Shown: positions 1 through 7,145 of the stretch, one piece after another
Layout of the letters: the number at the start of each line of letters is the position of its first letter
Numbering within the stretch: position 1 is the stretch's first letter
Translations under genes and position numbers: made by a program
The notes under the pieces: generated by a model
What the model was told of the DNA's origin: nothing
The model's input: only the letters and a program-made list of their open reading frames with translations
Database searches by the model: none
From: Chloroflexota bacterium
GTDB lineage: Bacteria; Chloroflexota; Anaerolineae; JAAYZQ01
Length of the DNA stretch: 64,000 bases
NCBI GenBank assembly: GCA_018606645.1
Contig: JAGVRI010000010.1
Location: forward strand, 62,001-126,000
Direction: 5' to 3'

Positions 1-360
1 CACCGGATCCGGCTCGTCCAGCCAGGAGGGAGGGTTCTTGGGCCAGTCAGGATTCCAGTAGAAGCGATAGTTCTCGGTCTGGCCAATGCTCATGTAGCAC
101 AGGACGAGCTTTTCGCCGCCGGGGCTGCTCTTGAGTGCAGGGATGACAGCCTTTGAGTTGCCGGCGGCCGCAATGCTGACCACGACCAGGTCGAAGGCCG
201 TTTCGCCAATGCGATCAGGCCGGGCGCGCTGCAACTGATAGACAAAGTCGTCGACGGCCAGCCAATCGGGGCCCGGCAGCGCCGTGGGCGTCAGGGTGCC
301 GCCGCAGCCAGCGACCACACAGACGGCAATCCACAGGAGAAGCTGAAGCCGCTTGTCCAT
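1..360 (-). CDS. GH114-type (endo-alpha-1,4-polygalactosaminidase family) lipoprotein, 5' part only
   Basis: The reading frame was translated by hand because it runs off the window and is absent from the ORF track. It starts [20 protein letters not shown], a short lipoprotein signal peptide with a VAGC lipobox, so the product is probably anchored outside the membrane. The mature part has DWLAVDDFVYQLQ, TAFDLVVVSIAAAG and KLVLCYMSIGQTENYRFYW, the pattern of the GH114 TIM-barrel family (TM1410-like; endo-alpha-1,4-polygalactosaminidases), where the 'YlSiGeaEdYR.YW' strand is diagnostic. Its ATG overlaps the stop of the permease gene by one base (TGATG), so it is the last visible gene of a sugar-import operon. 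The C-terminal half lies outside the window. Family assignment is fairly sure; the substrate is inferred from the family only. Confidence 0.75.
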   Translation of the reverse strand, partial: MDKRLQLLLWIAVCVVAGCGGTLTPTALPGPDWLAVDDFVYQLQRARPDRIGETAFDLVVVSIAAAGNSKAVIPALKSSPGGEKLVLCYMSIGQTENYRFYWNPDWPKNPPSWLDEPDPV

Positions 361-1238
361 CAGCACTTGAGCCCGCTCATCGTAAAGCCGCGCACGACCC
401 ACCGTTGGAAGAAGAAGTAGACGATCAGGATAGGCATGACGATCATCACTGTGGCGGCCATGGTGAGGTTAGGTTGGGTGCTGTGCTGCGAGTTGTACCA
501 GGTCAGGATGATAGGCAGCGTCCGGCGCTCGATCTTGGTGATGACCACCATCGGCCACAGGTAGGCATTCCAGTTGTGCATGAAGGTCAGAATGCCCAAC
601 GTAGCCAGCGGCGGCCCGAGCTGGGGCAGAACGATGCGCCAGTAAAGCTGCCACTCCGAGGCGCCGTCGATGCGGGCGGCATCCAGCAGCTCGTTGGGCA
701 ACGACTCAATGAACTGTCGCATCAAAAAGATGCCAAAGGCGTCAAGCGCGCTGAACACGATCAGTCCCCACAGGCTGTTGAGCAAGCCGACCTTGGCCAG
801 GATCAGGTAGCCGGGGATCATGGTCATCTGCCCCGGGATCATCATCGTCAGCAGGAACCAGCCAAACAGGACCCGTTTGCCGTGGAACTGGTACTTGGCA
901 AAGAGGAATCCGATGAGCGAGCTGGTGAATAGGGTGATAAGGACGTTGGTCACGGCGACAAACAGGCTGTTGCCGTAGAAGCGCAACAACGGCAGCTTCG
1001 GGTCGTTCAGGATCGTCAGGTAGTTGGCCAAGGTCGGATTGTCCGGCCAGAAGGTGGGCGGGACACGCAGGATCTCGGTCGCTGTCTTTAGGGAAGAGAG
1101 GATCATCCACAGGAAGGGCATCAGCGTCATTGACAGGCCGACAATCAACAGGACATAGACCATGAGATGACCAAGGCCGCACCTGAGCCGGTCAAATGCC
1201 GGCCTGGACCGGGCACGAGCAGCAGCAATCGTCGCCAT
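360..1238 (-). CDS. ABC sugar permease, MalG/UgpE type
   Basis: Inner-membrane permease of a carbohydrate ABC importer (292 aa, normal length). It has about six hydrophobic segments, the first at residues 24-45, and the permease-ATPase coupling loop [20 protein letters not shown] at about 185-205, the EAA motif of the binding-protein-dependent transport family. The C-terminus [17 protein letters not shown] is typical of the MalG branch. A GGGAG Shine-Dalgarno lies seven bases before the ATG, and the gene begins one base after the upstream permease stops, so the two are co-translated and should form the heterodimeric channel. No ATPase gene is in this operon; as in many sugar importers, a shared MsmK/UgpC-type ATPase from elsewhere probably energises it. 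Confidence 0.92.
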   Translation of the reverse strand: MATIAAARARSRPAFDRLRCGLGHLMVYVLLIVGLSMTLMPFLWMILSSLKTATEILRVPPTFWPDNPTLANYLTILNDPKLPLLRFYGNSLFVAVTNVLITLFTSSLIGFLFAKYQFHGKRVLFGWFLLTMMIPGQMTMIPGYLILAKVGLLNSLWGLIVFSALDAFGIFLMRQFIESLPNELLDAARIDGASEWQLYWRIVLPQLGPPLATLGILTFMHNWNAYLWPMVVITKIERRTLPIILTWYNSQHSTQPNLTMAATVMIVMPILIVYFFFQRWVVRGFTMSGLKC

Positions 1239-1239
1239 G

Positions 1240-2214
1240 TCAGTACTCCCATTCGGTGCGCAGCAGGCGCATCTGGACGATGGTGACGAGCATCACGATT
1301 ACGACCAACACGAGCGAGACGGCTGCCGCCCAGCCCATCCGCTGGTAGCGGAAGGCGTTGTCGTAGATATCGAGCACCAGAACACGCGTCTGATTGTTGG
1401 GGTTGCCGTTGGTCATGACCTGGATGATGTCAAAGACCTGGAAGGAGCTGAGCATGGTCATCACACACACGAAGAGCAGAGTGGGACGCAGGAGTGGTAT
1501 CGTGATCTTGCGGAATACCTGCCGGGGGTTGGCGCCGTCGATCAGCGCTGCATCTTTGAATTCCTGAGGAATCCCCTGCAAGGCGGCGATAAAGATGACC
1601 AGGTTGTAGCCAAAGTCCTGCCACAGGTAGGCGCCGATGACTGCCCACATGGCCACCGAGACACCAAGGAATTGGGCGCGCGGGTCGGAAAGCCAGGCAA
1701 CGGGGGTACCGCCGAACAGCCGGATGACGGCGTTGAATAGACCTCGCTGAGGATCGTACAGGTAACCCCACATCATGGCCACGCCCACCGACGAGGTGAT
1801 GACCGGCAGGAAGTAGATGGCGCGGAAGGCGGTCTTGAGCCGCCGGTCCACCGACTCGATAAGGGCGGCCAGGGGCAGGGTGATGGCCAGATTCAGGGGC
1901 AATACGGCCAGGGCAAAGATCAGGGTATTTCGCAGGCTGATGCGGAACTGGGTAGCCTCGCGGGAGACGCCGTCGATCATGTTGGCAAAGTGCTTGAGGC
2001 CAACAAAGGGGTTGCTGCCTCCCAGGCCCAGAATTGGGCCGCCAGCGCGGCCCGGGCTGTAGTCAAAGAAGGCCAGCACCAAGGCCCAGCCGATGGTGAA
2101 TAGACCCACGCCACTATATAGGATCATCGGGATGGTGACGCTCAGAATGAAACGGCGCTGGCTGACCCACAGCCCGCCGCGCTTCTTCGCCCGGCCCACG
2201 GTCAGAGTGCTCAT
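1240..2214 (-). CDS. ABC sugar permease, MalF/UgpA type
   Basis: Partner permease of the sugar importer (324 aa). Hydrophobic segments are visible from residue 26 onward, and the EAA loop reads [20 protein letters not shown] at about 225-245, followed by a last helix ending [15 protein letters not shown]. The ATG has an AGGGAGA Shine-Dalgarno seven to eight bases upstream. It follows the binding-protein gene with a gap of about 60 bases, a normal place for an mRNA processing or attenuation step between an abundant binding protein and its permeases. Family and role are clear; the transported sugar cannot be read from the permease. Confidence 0.92.
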   Translation of the reverse strand: MSTLTVGRAKKRGGLWVSQRRFILSVTIPMILYSGVGLFTIGWALVLAFFDYSPGRAGGPILGLGGSNPFVGLKHFANMIDGVSREATQFRISLRNTLIFALAVLPLNLAITLPLAALIESVDRRLKTAFRAIYFLPVITSSVGVAMMWGYLYDPQRGLFNAVIRLFGGTPVAWLSDPRAQFLGVSVAMWAVIGAYLWQDFGYNLVIFIAALQGIPQEFKDAALIDGANPRQVFRKITIPLLRPTLLFVCVMTMLSSFQVFDIIQVMTNGNPNNQTRVLVLDIYDNAFRYQRMGWAAAVSLVLVVIVMLVTIVQMRLLRTEWEY

Positions 2215-2277
2215 GGCTGTCTCCCTGTGTCCTGGGGTGCAGGGTCGCGGATAGCGCGCCCTTGTACCATTCCGTTG

Positions 2278-3618
2278 CTACTCGAACGTGGCGTTGGCCT
2301 CATCGTCGATCGCTTGCAGAGCATCATCCACCGTTTCCACACCCTGCAGGGCATTCAGGATGTGGGGATAGAGGATGTCGTAGATGACCAGATCGCGATC
2401 GGGCATGGCGCCCAGGTAACGGCCGTAGGGCAGGATCTGCAGCGCCTTGGCCACCCAGGGCATCGTCTCGGCGATCTTGGGCGACGCGGCGACCTCGGGT
2501 ATGGCGGGGATGGTGCCGCTGGTGAGGTTGAACTGGAGCGCATTGTCCACGTCGGCGGCCGCGAATTTAACAAACTCCCAAGCCACGTCCTGGTGCTTGC
2601 TGTTGGGCGAGACGGTCAGGCCCCAGCCCGAGTCGGCCACAAAGACCGGATCTCCCCGCATCGAGGGCAGGAAGAAATAGTCCCACTCGTCAGCAAAGTC
2701 GGGATAGTTGTTCTTGCCCTCGGCGATGGCCCATGTCCCGATGTAGCCGATGGCCACCCGGCCCTCGAAAAAGGCCGAGCCCACCCAGTTGGTCGTGTCG
2801 TTGAACAGCACCGGGTCCAGCACGCCCCACTTGCTCACGGCATCGACCATCCATTGGAGCATCTGTTTGGCCTGTGGGGTGTTAAAGGTAAAGCCGGTGC
2901 GGTCGGCGTTCCAGTAGTCGCCGCCAAGCTGCAGGACGCCGGCCAGGAACGAGAAGGAGGCCGGGTCCGAGGCGTTAAAGTCGAATCCGGCGACCGTCAT
3001 TACCCCAGCCTCGTCACGCTGGGTCAGCGCCTTGCCGTCGGCCAGCACGTCGTCCATCGTCTTCCACGCAGGAGGATAGGTGAGGCCAGCCTTTTCGTAC
3101 ATTGTCTTGTTGACCAGCACGCCGCCATATTCGCAGTTGAACTCCTGCGGCAGGCCATACAGTCTGCCGTTGATGATGTAGCCCCCGATAGGAGCGGCGT
3201 AGTAGAGCTGTTGAGCCTGCTCCACGGTCATGACACTGTCCGGCATGGGTGCCAGCCGCTCGGCATACTCGGCGGTCCAGGTGCCGAACATCTGCAAGAT
3301 GTCGGCCTCTTCGCCGGCTGGCATGGCAGTTTGCAGCGTCTGGATGTAGGTGTCATAGTCAAAGGTCTCGAGGGTGATGTCGACGCCGGGATGGGTTGCC
3401 TTGAAGGCCTGGATCAATGCCTCGTAGCCGGCATTGAAAGCGTTGTTCTGGTGCGTCCACAGCCGCAGGCTGACCGGCTCGGCCGCCTTGGCCGTGGCCG
3501 GCGTCTCAGCCGGCTGAGGGTTCTCCGCCGTTGAGGCCGGTTCCTGGGTCCCGCGACAGGCGGCCAGGCCAAGCACCAGCAGGACGACCAACAAGCCCTG
3601 AACTAGATTCCCTTTCAT
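2278..3618 (-). CDS. Extracellular sugar-binding lipoprotein (solute-binding family 1)
   Basis: Periplasm-facing or cell-surface binding protein of the sugar importer (446 aa). The ORF track extends it to 3936 through antisense sequence; the real start is the ATG at 3618, preceded by AGGAGGA. It encodes a signal peptide with the lipobox LGLAAC and a Pro/Thr/Ala linker. The mature protein shows the family-1 pattern: LRLWTHQNNAFNAGYEALIQ, ITLETFDYDTYIQTLQTA, YGLPQEFNCEYGGVLVN, and FEGRVAIGYIGTWAIAEGKN. It is the first transporter gene after the SIS and amidohydrolase genes and before the two permeases, the usual operon order. The ligand is probably a sugar or oligosaccharide; an amino sugar is suggested only by its neighbours. 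Confidence 0.9.
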   Translation of the reverse strand: MKGNLVQGLLVVLLVLGLAACRGTQEPASTAENPQPAETPATAKAAEPVSLRLWTHQNNAFNAGYEALIQAFKATHPGVDITLETFDYDTYIQTLQTAMPAGEEADILQMFGTWTAEYAERLAPMPDSVMTVEQAQQLYYAAPIGGYIINGRLYGLPQEFNCEYGGVLVNKTMYEKAGLTYPPAWKTMDDVLADGKALTQRDEAGVMTVAGFDFNASDPASFSFLAGVLQLGGDYWNADRTGFTFNTPQAKQMLQWMVDAVSKWGVLDPVLFNDTTNWVGSAFFEGRVAIGYIGTWAIAEGKNNYPDFADEWDYFFLPSMRGDPVFVADSGWGLTVSPNSKHQDVAWEFVKFAAADVDNALQFNLTSGTIPAIPEVAASPKIAETMPWVAKALQILPYGRYLGAMPDRDLVIYDILYPHILNALQGVETVDDALQAIDDEANATFE

Positions 3619-3646
3619 TTCCTCCTCCTCTTTTTTTACCTTCCAC

Positions 3647-4714
3647 TCAGTCTGGCAAAAAACTCGACTTTTCCAGGAATACGACCGCCTCCAGGTTGCG
3701 CGGCCGATCGGGATCCAGCCCTTTAGCGACCGCCCGGTGGTAGGCCAGTAGCTGCAGCGGCGGCAGGTAAAGGACCGGCATGGCCCACGCCGGCAGGTGA
3801 CAGGCGAGGCGGATGCGACGCGGTCCGCCGTCTGCGCCAGGCCAGGGGGCCAGCACGAGGATGTCGCCACCCAAGGCAGCCATCTCGTCCAAGACCTGCT
3901 GCTCATGGGCATGGACCTGGGGAGAGAGCAGGCCAACGACGAGGGATTGGCCGTTGACCACCGACTTGGGGCCGTGACGGAACTCGAGAAAATGGAACGC
4001 TTCGCTGTGGCAAAGGGCCATCTCTTTCATTTTGAGCATGGCCTCACTGGCGATGCCGTATTGCGGCCCGGACCCCAGGAAAAAGAAACGGTCTATGTGG
4101 TCGCTACCCCCCAATTCCTGGGCGATAGGCGCTGCCTGCTCTAACACCTTGCATCCAAGCCCGGGTAGGGGGTCCAGGATAGAGACGTCGTATCCAGCAA
4201 GCGCAGCCGCCATCGCTTGTGCCAACACCAGCATGCTGGCGAACGACCGGGTCTGGGCGATGCTCCGCTCTTGGGCCGCCTCAGCCGGGAGTACCAGGTC
4301 GGTCGCTTCGGCCAGAGGGCTATTGGGATAGCAGGTTATGCTCCAGACAGCCTGTCCGCCGAGGCGCCGGAAGCGTTCCGCAGCGATCAAGGTCTCGGTG
4401 GTTGTGCCTGAGCGCGAGATAGCGACCAACAGGCTGTGGGGCGGGTCGACCACGACTTCAGTTCCAAACAGGACAAGTTCTGAACTGGGATAGGCGCGAG
4501 CAGTCACGCCGGTCAGACCTTGGAAGAGTGAGGCGGCGGTCTGCGCCAGGTAATAGGTAGAGCCGCAACCGACGAACAGCACCTGCCAAGGGTTGAGGGA
4601 GACCCATGCCCGTGCCAGGTCAGCGCGTGCGGCGGCAAAGGCGCGCAGGGCATCAGCCCAGGCCGCCGGTTGGGTTAGAATCTCGGTGTGCGTGTGTTGT
4701 CCCTTGTTCTCCAT
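3647..4714 (-). CDS. SIS-domain sugar isomerase/deaminase (AgaS/GlmS-C-like)
   Basis: Cytoplasmic phosphosugar enzyme with two SIS domains (355 aa, the length of AgaS/FrlB-type proteins and of the GlmS isomerase half). The first domain carries VLFVGCGSTYYLAQTAASLF and LVAISRSGTTTETL (sugar-phosphate-binding Ser/Thr loop); the second has FFLGSGPQYGIASEAMLKMK, ALCHSEAFHFLEFRHGPKS and the terminal lysine region. The E-x-RHGP element is typical of aldose-ketose isomerases or deaminases acting on amino-sugar 6-phosphates. No glutaminase domain is present, so it should not be a GlmS synthase. It sits in an operon with a sugar importer and a GH114 lipoprotein under a DeoR-type repressor, matching catabolic AgaS-like roles. 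There is no clear Shine-Dalgarno, and it starts nine bases after the amidohydrolase stop codon. Confidence 0.85.
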   Translation of the reverse strand: MENKGQHTHTEILTQPAAWADALRAFAAARADLARAWVSLNPWQVLFVGCGSTYYLAQTAASLFQGLTGVTARAYPSSELVLFGTEVVVDPPHSLLVAISRSGTTTETLIAAERFRRLGGQAVWSITCYPNSPLAEATDLVLPAEAAQERSIAQTRSFASMLVLAQAMAAALAGYDVSILDPLPGLGCKVLEQAAPIAQELGGSDHIDRFFFLGSGPQYGIASEAMLKMKEMALCHSEAFHFLEFRHGPKSVVNGQSLVVGLLSPQVHAHEQQVLDEMAALGGDILVLAPWPGADGGPRRIRLACHLPAWAMPVLYLPPLQLLAYHRAVAKGLDPDRPRNLEAVVFLEKSSFLPD

Positions 4715-4723
4715 CGATGCCCA

Positions 4724-5797
4724 TCACTTTTCAAAAGCGGTCACAGGGCCTTGGCCCTGTAAAAGCTTCAGCGCGTTCAGACGGTACACCTTCTCCAGCA
4801 CGTCGCCGGGGAGATAGAGCCCGTAGATGCGCCAACGCCCCTGACCGGGGATGGCGTCTAGATCGTAGGCAAAGTACTCGTCGTCTGTTTCCAGGAAGCG
4901 GTAGTAGATGCGGTACCAGGCGGGGTGTACGCCTATATCGGTGCCGAATAGGATCCGGTCAGCGTATTTCAGGAAGAAACGACGGGCCGTATACGGCTGC
5001 CGACCAAGCTCGGCGATGCGGGTAGCAATATCCACGTACAGGTTAGGCGCCCGGTCCAACAAGGCGCTCACCCAGGCCAGGTTCTCTGCGTAGCAGCCCA
5101 CGTGCGCTCCGATGAATATCGTGTGTGGATGACGCCGTACAAGATTGGCAAACCCTTCGACGATCGTCGCAAAGGCGGGATAGGGTGGAGAAGGAAAGTG
5201 CCAGTCGGGGTGGGCGTGGAGCTCTTCCCAGCGTTCGTTGTACTGATCCAGCGGGTCGAAAAAAGCGACGGGATCGGCGACGTGAATGAGGACGGGAATG
5301 TGCAGCTCGGCGGCGGTCTGCCACAGCGGGTCCAGGCGGGTGTCATCAACGGCGACGAGATGGCCGTGGTGATCGCACACCTGGAGGCCAAAGCCCTTCC
5401 AGATCTTGAGTCCCTGGGCACCGCGCGAGACCTGCTGGCGAAGGCGGGCGGCTGCCCACTCGGCAAAACCGTCCCCCTGCTCAGGCCATTGGCTCCAGTC
5501 GACGCCGCCAAAATGGAAAAAACGATCGGGGGCGCCGGCCTTGAAGTGGTCGAGGTGCCGGTAAAGGATCTCTTCGCCCCAGCCACCATCCAGGTCTACC
5601 ACCGCCTGCACACCAGCTTCGTCCATGGCATCCAGCAATTCAATGAGGGGGCGATCGGCCCAGCCGCCGCCCCACACCGGTCCGAGGTGGTTATGGGCGT
5701 CGATGGCCGGGTAACGTGGTCGCTGAGGCGTGTGGTCTTGAGTGACAAGTGCCGGGCGCGGCCGGAACTCGTACAGTGACAAGTCGGCAGCGGACAT
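4724..5797 (-). CDS. Amidohydrolase family 2 (metal-dependent TIM-barrel hydrolase)
   Basis: Predicted metal-dependent hydrolase or decarboxylase (357 aa). The HxH metal motif occurs early in YPAIDAHNHLGPVWGGGW. Then come GLKIWKGFGLQVCDHHGHLV, the His of VLIHVADP, FIGAHVGCYAENLAWVSALL, and the metal-ligand Asp in RILFGTDIGVHPAWYRIYYR, all in the order of Amidohydro_2 (PF04909). It is the first gene of the sugar operon, right behind a near-consensus promoter. The substrate is unknown: members act on lactones, aromatic acids and amides, so it could deacylate or open a product of sugar breakdown. It does not look like a NagA/AgaA deacetylase. The start is the ATG after GGGGGAGAG. Confidence 0.85.
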   Translation of the reverse strand: MSAADLSLYEFRPRPALVTQDHTPQRPRYPAIDAHNHLGPVWGGGWADRPLIELLDAMDEAGVQAVVDLDGGWGEEILYRHLDHFKAGAPDRFFHFGGVDWSQWPEQGDGFAEWAAARLRQQVSRGAQGLKIWKGFGLQVCDHHGHLVAVDDTRLDPLWQTAAELHIPVLIHVADPVAFFDPLDQYNERWEELHAHPDWHFPSPPYPAFATIVEGFANLVRRHPHTIFIGAHVGCYAENLAWVSALLDRAPNLYVDIATRIAELGRQPYTARRFFLKYADRILFGTDIGVHPAWYRIYYRFLETDDEYFAYDLDAIPGQGRWRIYGLYLPGDVLEKVYRLNALKLLQGQGPVTAFEK

Positions 5798-5834
5798 GGT
5801 CTCTCCCCCAAAAACCTGCTATGAAACCAATCTA

Positions 5835-5863
5835 ATTATAACACAAGAATGAGCGATTGTCAA
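5835..5863 (-). promoter_or_regulatory. Sigma-70 promoter of the sugar operon
   Basis: On the minus strand TTGACA (5863-5858) and TATAAT (5840-5835) are separated by 17 bases, both exact consensus. It points at the amidohydrolase gene, whose start lies about 30 bases beyond the predicted +1. One arm of the 12-bp inverted repeat overlaps its -35 box and spacer, so a bound repressor would block polymerase. Confidence 0.85.
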
Positions 5864-5907
5864 GCCATTCCGTCACAAACGCCACAAATTCGGTCACAAT
5901 CGCTCAT
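5849..5907. promoter_or_regulatory. Inverted-repeat operator between divergent promoters
   Basis: ATGAGCGATTGT (5849-5860) is repeated as its exact reverse complement ACAATCGCTCAT (5896-5907), 47 bases centre to centre. Between them lie two more GTCACAA-like boxes (CCGTCACAAACGCC, TCGGTCACAATCGC). The left arm overlaps the minus-strand promoter; the right arm lies 18 bases upstream of the plus-strand -35 box. The spacing suggests two DeoR dimers that interact, possibly by looping, with the adjacent DeoR protein as the likely ligand-responsive repressor. Confidence 0.7.
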
Positions 5908-5925
5908 ATTTTGGTCAATTGATGC

Positions 5926-5954
5926 TTGACTGGTTCATTGCTTTGTATTATAAT
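5926..5954 (+). promoter_or_regulatory. Sigma-70 promoter of the DeoR-family gene
   Basis: TTGACT (5926-5931) and TATAAT (5949-5954) are 17 bases apart, one mismatch from perfect consensus. The predicted +1 is near 5961, leaving a leader of about 46 bases with AGGAGGG before the ATG at 6007. The TTG used as a start by the ORF track is this -35 box, which rules that start out. Confidence 0.85.
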
Positions 5955-6006
5955 GGAACTGTTCGTATCACGAGCAACGAGCCTCATCAGGAGGGAGTCA
6001 GCGGCG

Positions 6007-6768
6007 ATGGCCAAAGCAGAACGCAAGGAAAAGATCCAGCAACTTGTGTACGAAACAGGCGGGGTGACGGTCGCAGAGCTGTGTGCCCGCTTTGGCGTCA
6101 GCGAGGCAACGATCCGCCGTGACCTGGAGGAATTGAACGCAGCAGGCGCCGTGCAGCGTGTACACGGCGGTGCGCGAAGGCCTGCCTCGTTCGTGCCTGA
6201 ACCGCCTATCTTGCAGCGGACGCACGAGCAAGCCGCGCTCAAGGAGCAGATCGGGCGCGCAGCAGCGGAACTGATCGGCGAGGGGGAGACTGTCTTCCTG
6301 GGGAGTGGCTCGACAGTGCTGGCCGTAGCCAAGCACCTCAAGGGTCGCCGCAACCTGACCGTCATTTCCAATTCGCTGCCGGTGATCAACCTGCTGGCCG
6401 ATGCCCCCCAGATCACCGTCATTGTCCTGGGCGGGCTGCTCCGCCCATCGGAGCTCTCGCTGATCGGACACATCACCGAGCAGTCCTTGAACGAGCTGCG
6501 GGCCGACAAGGTGATCATCGGCATCCGGGCGATCCACCTGGACCATGGCCTGACCAATGACTATCTCCCGGAGACAATGACCGACCGGGCGATTGTGAGA
6601 CTATCTAACCATCTGATCGTCGTGGCGGACCACACCAAGTTCGGCCGGACGGCACCTGCCTTTGTCGCGCCCCTATCGGCGGTGGACACGCTGGTGACGG
6701 ATTCTGGCGTCGCGCCGGAGGTTGTTCAGAGCCTGACCGAGGCCGGGGTCCGCGTCATCCTCGCCTGA
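6007..6768 (+). CDS. DeoR/AgaR-family transcriptional repressor
   Basis: Sugar-responsive repressor (253 aa, normal family length). The start MAKAERKEKIQQLVYETGG follows AGGAGGG; the longer ORF-track start lies in the promoter. The N-terminal helix-turn-helix is VTVAELCARFGVSEATIRRD (about residues 18-37), followed by the typical VQRVHGGARRP wing. The C-terminal DeoRC sugar-phosphate sensor has GETVFLGSGSTVLAVAKHL, TVISNSLPVINLLA, VIVLGGLLRPSELSLIG and HLIVVADHTKFGRTAPA. It is transcribed divergently from the sugar operon across a 12-bp inverted repeat, so it very likely represses that operon and itself. The SIS neighbour suggests an amino-sugar phosphate inducer, as for AgaR, but this is inference. 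Confidence 0.93.
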   Translation: MAKAERKEKIQQLVYETGGVTVAELCARFGVSEATIRRDLEELNAAGAVQRVHGGARRPASFVPEPPILQRTHEQAALKEQIGRAAAELIGEGETVFLGSGSTVLAVAKHLKGRRNLTVISNSLPVINLLADAPQITVIVLGGLLRPSELSLIGHITEQSLNELRADKVIIGIRAIHLDHGLTNDYLPETMTDRAIVRLSNHLIVVADHTKFGRTAPAFVAPLSAVDTLVTDSGVAPEVVQSLTEAGVRVILA

Positions 6769-6838
6769 GACCAGCTACTGATAGGTGACGCCTCTCGTTG
6801 GTACAAGGGAGGGAACCGGTGCTGGATGGGGATAACCG

Positions 6839-7021
6839 TCACCACGCGAACCACTGCCTTAATCGTATCAGAAGCGCAAGCTTGCCGCTGACCTTGATCC
6901 GGCCGGCCATGAGCGCTTTCATGGCATCTAGTTTGCCGACCACCAGCACGATGAAATCGTCCGATTTCATCCGGATGGTGGCGGTGGGACTTGGCACGGG
7001 CTCGCGAACGGTCCACCACAT
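6839..7021 (-). pseudogene. Truncated SCP2 sterol-transfer domain remnant
   Basis: A 60-codon frame reads TATIRMKSDDFIVLVVGKLD then AMKALMAGRIKVSGKLALL, the C-terminal half of the SCP2 lipid-binding domain (families have 'd.tirms.eDFlalv.GklDpm.AfmsGklkvsGdm.la'). The first half of the domain is missing: upstream in this frame there is a TAG four bases before the ATG, and two further TAG codons within about 50 bases. A 60-aa protein would lack the beta-sheet of the fold, so I treat it as a decayed or truncated gene. It lies between a DeoR gene and the transglutaminase gene. Confidence 0.55.
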
Positions 7022-7094
7022 CGTCTACGAAGAGATGGTCAGCGAGCGAAATCGCATTGCCTATCGCTACACCTGGCGGGGAAAGCACAGCGGC
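7011..7094 (+). pseudogene. Possible SnoaL-like (ester cyclase) gene fragment
   Basis: On the plus strand one frame reads IVYEEMVSERNRIAYRYTWR then GKHSG, which resembles the core of SnoaL-like polyketide/ester cyclases ('e.mvaeGDrVAvRyTwrGtH.G'). Nothing before or after in the same frame matches the family, and the fragment abuts the broken end of the SCP2 remnant on the other strand. It is best seen as a short gene relic; chance similarity cannot be excluded. Confidence 0.35.
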
Positions 7095-7145
7095 CGATCG
7101 CGCGCGGCTGACATCGGTCCCAGGCATGGGAATGCGCCCCTGCTT

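Noticed and set aside
5926-6006. N-terminal extension of the DeoR gene from TTG at 5926
   Set aside because: That TTG is the -35 hexamer of the gene's promoter; the ATG at 6007 has AGGAGGG and the normal family N-terminus.
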